From: Prado023 sp963788325
Lineage (GTDB): Bacteria > Actinomycetota > Actinomycetes > S36-B12 > CAIYMF01
Reading direction: 5' to 3'
Length of the DNA: 64,000 nt
NCBI GenBank assembly: GCA_963788325.1
Contig: CAWBGJ010000007.1
Span: forward strand, 1-64,000
In this document: one piece after another, positions 62,177 to 64,000 of the stretch
Layout of the letters: each line of letters begins with the position of its first letter
Numbering within the stretch: the stretch's first letter is position 1
Program-made: the position numbers and the translations under genes
Notes under the pieces: generated by a model
Told to the model about the DNA's origin: nothing
What the model saw: the letters and a program-made list of their open reading frames with translations, nothing else
The model's database searches: none

Positions 62177-62292
62177 GTCGGGACGGAACTCGGCGCGGAC
62201 CGGGGCCGGGTGCCGCGACGGTGCGCCGACCCTGTGCCAAGGTGGAGTGGACGGACGTGCCGCGCCGCGGCACCCCGGTGAGCGAAGGGAGC

Positions 62293-62709
62293 ATGGACAT
62301 GACCGACCACGGCGGCGGGCCCTACGTCCTGGACATCGAGTCGACCACGGTCGACAACGACACGTTCCGCACCACCCTCTGGACCGGAGAGCACCTGCAG
62401 CTGACCGTCATGGCGATCAGGCCCGGGGATGACATCGGTCTGGAGGTGCATGAGGACAACGACCAGTTCCTGCGCGTGGAGGGTGGTACCGGTCGATGCC
62501 AGATGGGTCCAACCCCGCAGGACCTGTCCTTCGACGAGCAGGTCGGTGACGGGTGGGCGATCCTCGTGCCCGCCGGAACCTGGCACAACGTGACCAACGT
62601 GGGCCAGACCGATCTCCAGGTCTACGCCCTCTACGGACCGCCGGACCATGAGCCCGGCACTGTGCACGCCACCCACGCGGATGCCGAGAACGACCCGCAC
62701 GAGCACTAG
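62293..62709 (+). CDS. Cupin-domain protein
   Basis: The 138-residue protein has a single cupin barrel: MAIRPGDDIGLEVHEDNDQF followed by LRVEGG, and VPAGTWHNVTNVGQTDLQV. The His and Glu of the first motif and His of the second can bind a metal. The C-terminus is rich in His and Asp. Small cupins of this sort act as isomerases, dioxygenases or sugar-binding proteins; nothing here decides. GAAGGGAGC precedes the start. Confidence 0.8.
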   Translation: MDMTDHGGGPYVLDIESTTVDNDTFRTTLWTGEHLQLTVMAIRPGDDIGLEVHEDNDQFLRVEGGTGRCQMGPTPQDLSFDEQVGDGWAILVPAGTWHNVTNVGQTDLQVYALYGPPDHEPGTVHATHADAENDPHEH

Positions 62710-62807
62710 CTGGCGACGTCCCGACCGCGGCGTCGGACACGGCGCTGGCCCTCGAGTGAGGGCAACCGCGGTGGCACCAGCGCCGTGGGTCCACCACGAT
62801 GGGGCGC

Positions 62808-64000
62808 ATGCGTGAAGTGGTGGTCATCGGGGCTGACGCGTGCGGGGCGACCGCTGCGTCGGCCATCAAGCGGTCGTTGGGCGCGGACGTGCACGTGCTG
62901 GTGCTCGAGCGCCAGTCGTGGACGTCCTACTCCGCCTGCGGCATCCCCTACTGGCTGGCCGGCGACGTGGCGGGCCCCGAGGGGCTGGTGGTCCGCAGCC
63001 CGGAGCAGCACCGTGCCAATGGACTGGACCTGCGCACCGGCTGGGAGGCCACGTCGATCGACCCGGCCCAGCGCACCGTGACTGCCGTGGAGTTGAGCTC
63101 CGGTGCCGAGCACGTCCTGGGCTACGACGACCTCGTGATCGGCACGGGTGCCACGCCCACCCGACCCCCCATCCCCGGGATCGACGCACCCGGCGTGCAC
63201 GGCATCCACACCCTCGACGACGGCCTGGCCGTGCTGGACTCGTTGGCGGCGGCGCGCGGTGGTTTGGGCCAGGCAGCTGTGGATGCGGCCGCCGAACCGC
63301 CGCGGGCGATCGTGGTCGGAGCCGGCTACATCGGCATCGAGATGGCCGAGGCGATGAGCGCGCGTGGGCTGCGCACGACCGTGATCGACCTCGCGCCCGC
63401 GCCGATGGGTACCCTCGACCCGGACATGGGCGCGCTGGTCGCCACGGCCATGGCCGCACGGGGGATCGGATTCCGCGGCGGCCAGAAGGTCCAGCGCTTC
63501 GAGCCCGGCCCCGACGGTCGCATCGCCCGGGTGATCACCGACGTCGAGGTCCACGAGGCAGACATCGTCGTGCTTGGCATCGGGGTCCGGCCGAACAGTG
63601 CGCTGGCGCAGGCCGCGGGCCTGCCGATCGGCCCGAGTGGCGGGATCCGCACCGACGACCACATGCGGGTGCTCGACCACCAGGGGATCTGGGCCGGCGG
63701 GGACTGCGTGGAGGTCCTCGACCGGGTGTCGGGGCAGCCTGTCGCGGTCGCGCTGGGGACCCATGCCAACAAGCACGGCCGGGTGATCGGGGCGAACATC
63801 AGCGGCGGGGACCTCGTGTTCCCCGGGATCGTGGGCACCGCGATCTCGAAGCTCTGCGACGTCGAGGTCGCCCGGACCGGGCTGCGCGAGGCGCAGGCGC
63901 GCGAGCTGGGCCTGGACGTGCGCAGCGTCACGATCACCTCCACGACCAAGGCGGGGTACTTCCCGGGCGCGGCGCCGGTCACCGTGAAGATGCTCGCCGA
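62808..64000 (+). CDS. CoA-disulfide-reductase-like FAD oxidoreductase, cut by window end
   Basis: At least 397 residues are in the window and no stop is reached. The protein has an FAD-binding start (VVVIGADACGATAASAIK), a redox Cys44 in SYSACGIPYWLAG, an NAD-binding AIVVGAGYIGIEMAEAM and GIWAGGDCVEV. These place it among class III pyridine nucleotide-disulfide reductases such as CoA-disulfide reductase and NADH oxidase, which use one redox-active Cys. The FAD loop reads G-x-D-x-C-G where relatives have more Gly. An in-frame ATG nine bases earlier is also possible. Confidence 0.85.
   Translation, partial: MREVVVIGADACGATAASAIKRSLGADVHVLVLERQSWTSYSACGIPYWLAGDVAGPEGLVVRSPEQHRANGLDLRTGWEATSIDPAQRTVTAVELSSGAEHVLGYDDLVIGTGATPTRPPIPGIDAPGVHGIHTLDDGLAVLDSLAAARGGLGQAAVDAAAEPPRAIVVGAGYIGIEMAEAMSARGLRTTVIDLAPAPMGTLDPDMGALVATAMAARGIGFRGGQKVQRFEPGPDGRIARVITDVEVHEADIVVLGIGVRPNSALAQAAGLPIGPSGGIRTDDHMRVLDHQGIWAGGDCVEVLDRVSGQPVAVALGTHANKHGRVIGANISGGDLVFPGIVGTAISKLCDVEVARTGLREAQARELGLDVRSVTITSTTKAGYFPGAAPVTVKMLA

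Overview
This window is high-GC DNA from the Actinomycetota. The evidence is frequent GTG starts, GGAGG-type ribosome sites, an oleA-oleBC-oleD olefin cluster with the actinobacterial OleB-OleC fusion, a DtxR/IdeR-like iron box, and actinobacterial transporter, LemA and DUF2207 families. I cannot name the genus. I saw no rRNA, tRNA or CRISPR array by reading.

Bases 1-9830 look like an accessory, decaying region. They hold a lipoprotein gene, a DUF433/DUF5615 toxin-antitoxin pair whose toxin seems frameshifted at its start, two direct copies of an IS110-family element (one intact, one with an internal deletion) on either side of a UPF0158 gene, and a YefM/YoeB-type toxin-antitoxin operon. They also hold a cold-shock/acetyltransferase chimera, a PASTA protein, and remnants of an IS630 transposase, a hemopexin-repeat protein and a two-component system.

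Bases 9829-26300 carry the ole operon (long-chain olefin/beta-lactone biosynthesis), an NhaC antiporter, a J-domain membrane protein of unusual architecture, and a DoxX protein. They continue with a frameshifted M20 peptidase coupled to an AbgT transporter, a hydrolase, a class I aldolase, and a DUF89/dicluster ferredoxin pair.

Bases 26452-39136 are mainly a sugar block. One minus-strand run encodes a solute-binding lipoprotein, two ABC permeases, a fused nucleotidyltransferase-phosphohexomutase and a GH94 cellobiose-type phosphorylase. Together these would import a beta-glucan disaccharide, phosphorolyse it to glucose-1-phosphate and isomerise that to glucose-6-phosphate. An S9 peptidase, a DUF1905 protein, a four-copy palindromic repeat cluster and a DUF7916-like TIM-barrel protein follow.

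Bases 39189-52896 are the most unusual part: a translationally coupled three-gene operon for proteins of 2391, 1084 and 1094 residues. They contain OmpA-like, fibronectin-III-like and degenerate phospholipase-D-like segments, with no obvious signal peptides. An iron-box-like operator lies about 90 bases upstream. I know of no described function for this operon.

Bases 53030-64000 hold a nitronate-monooxygenase-type flavoprotein, DUF2207 and LemA membrane proteins, a sucrose phosphorylase, an SDR/MarR pair with a palindrome over the SDR start, a truncated NmrA-like gene, a secreted subtilase, a cupin, and the start of a CoA-disulfide-reductase-like flavoprotein cut by the window end.
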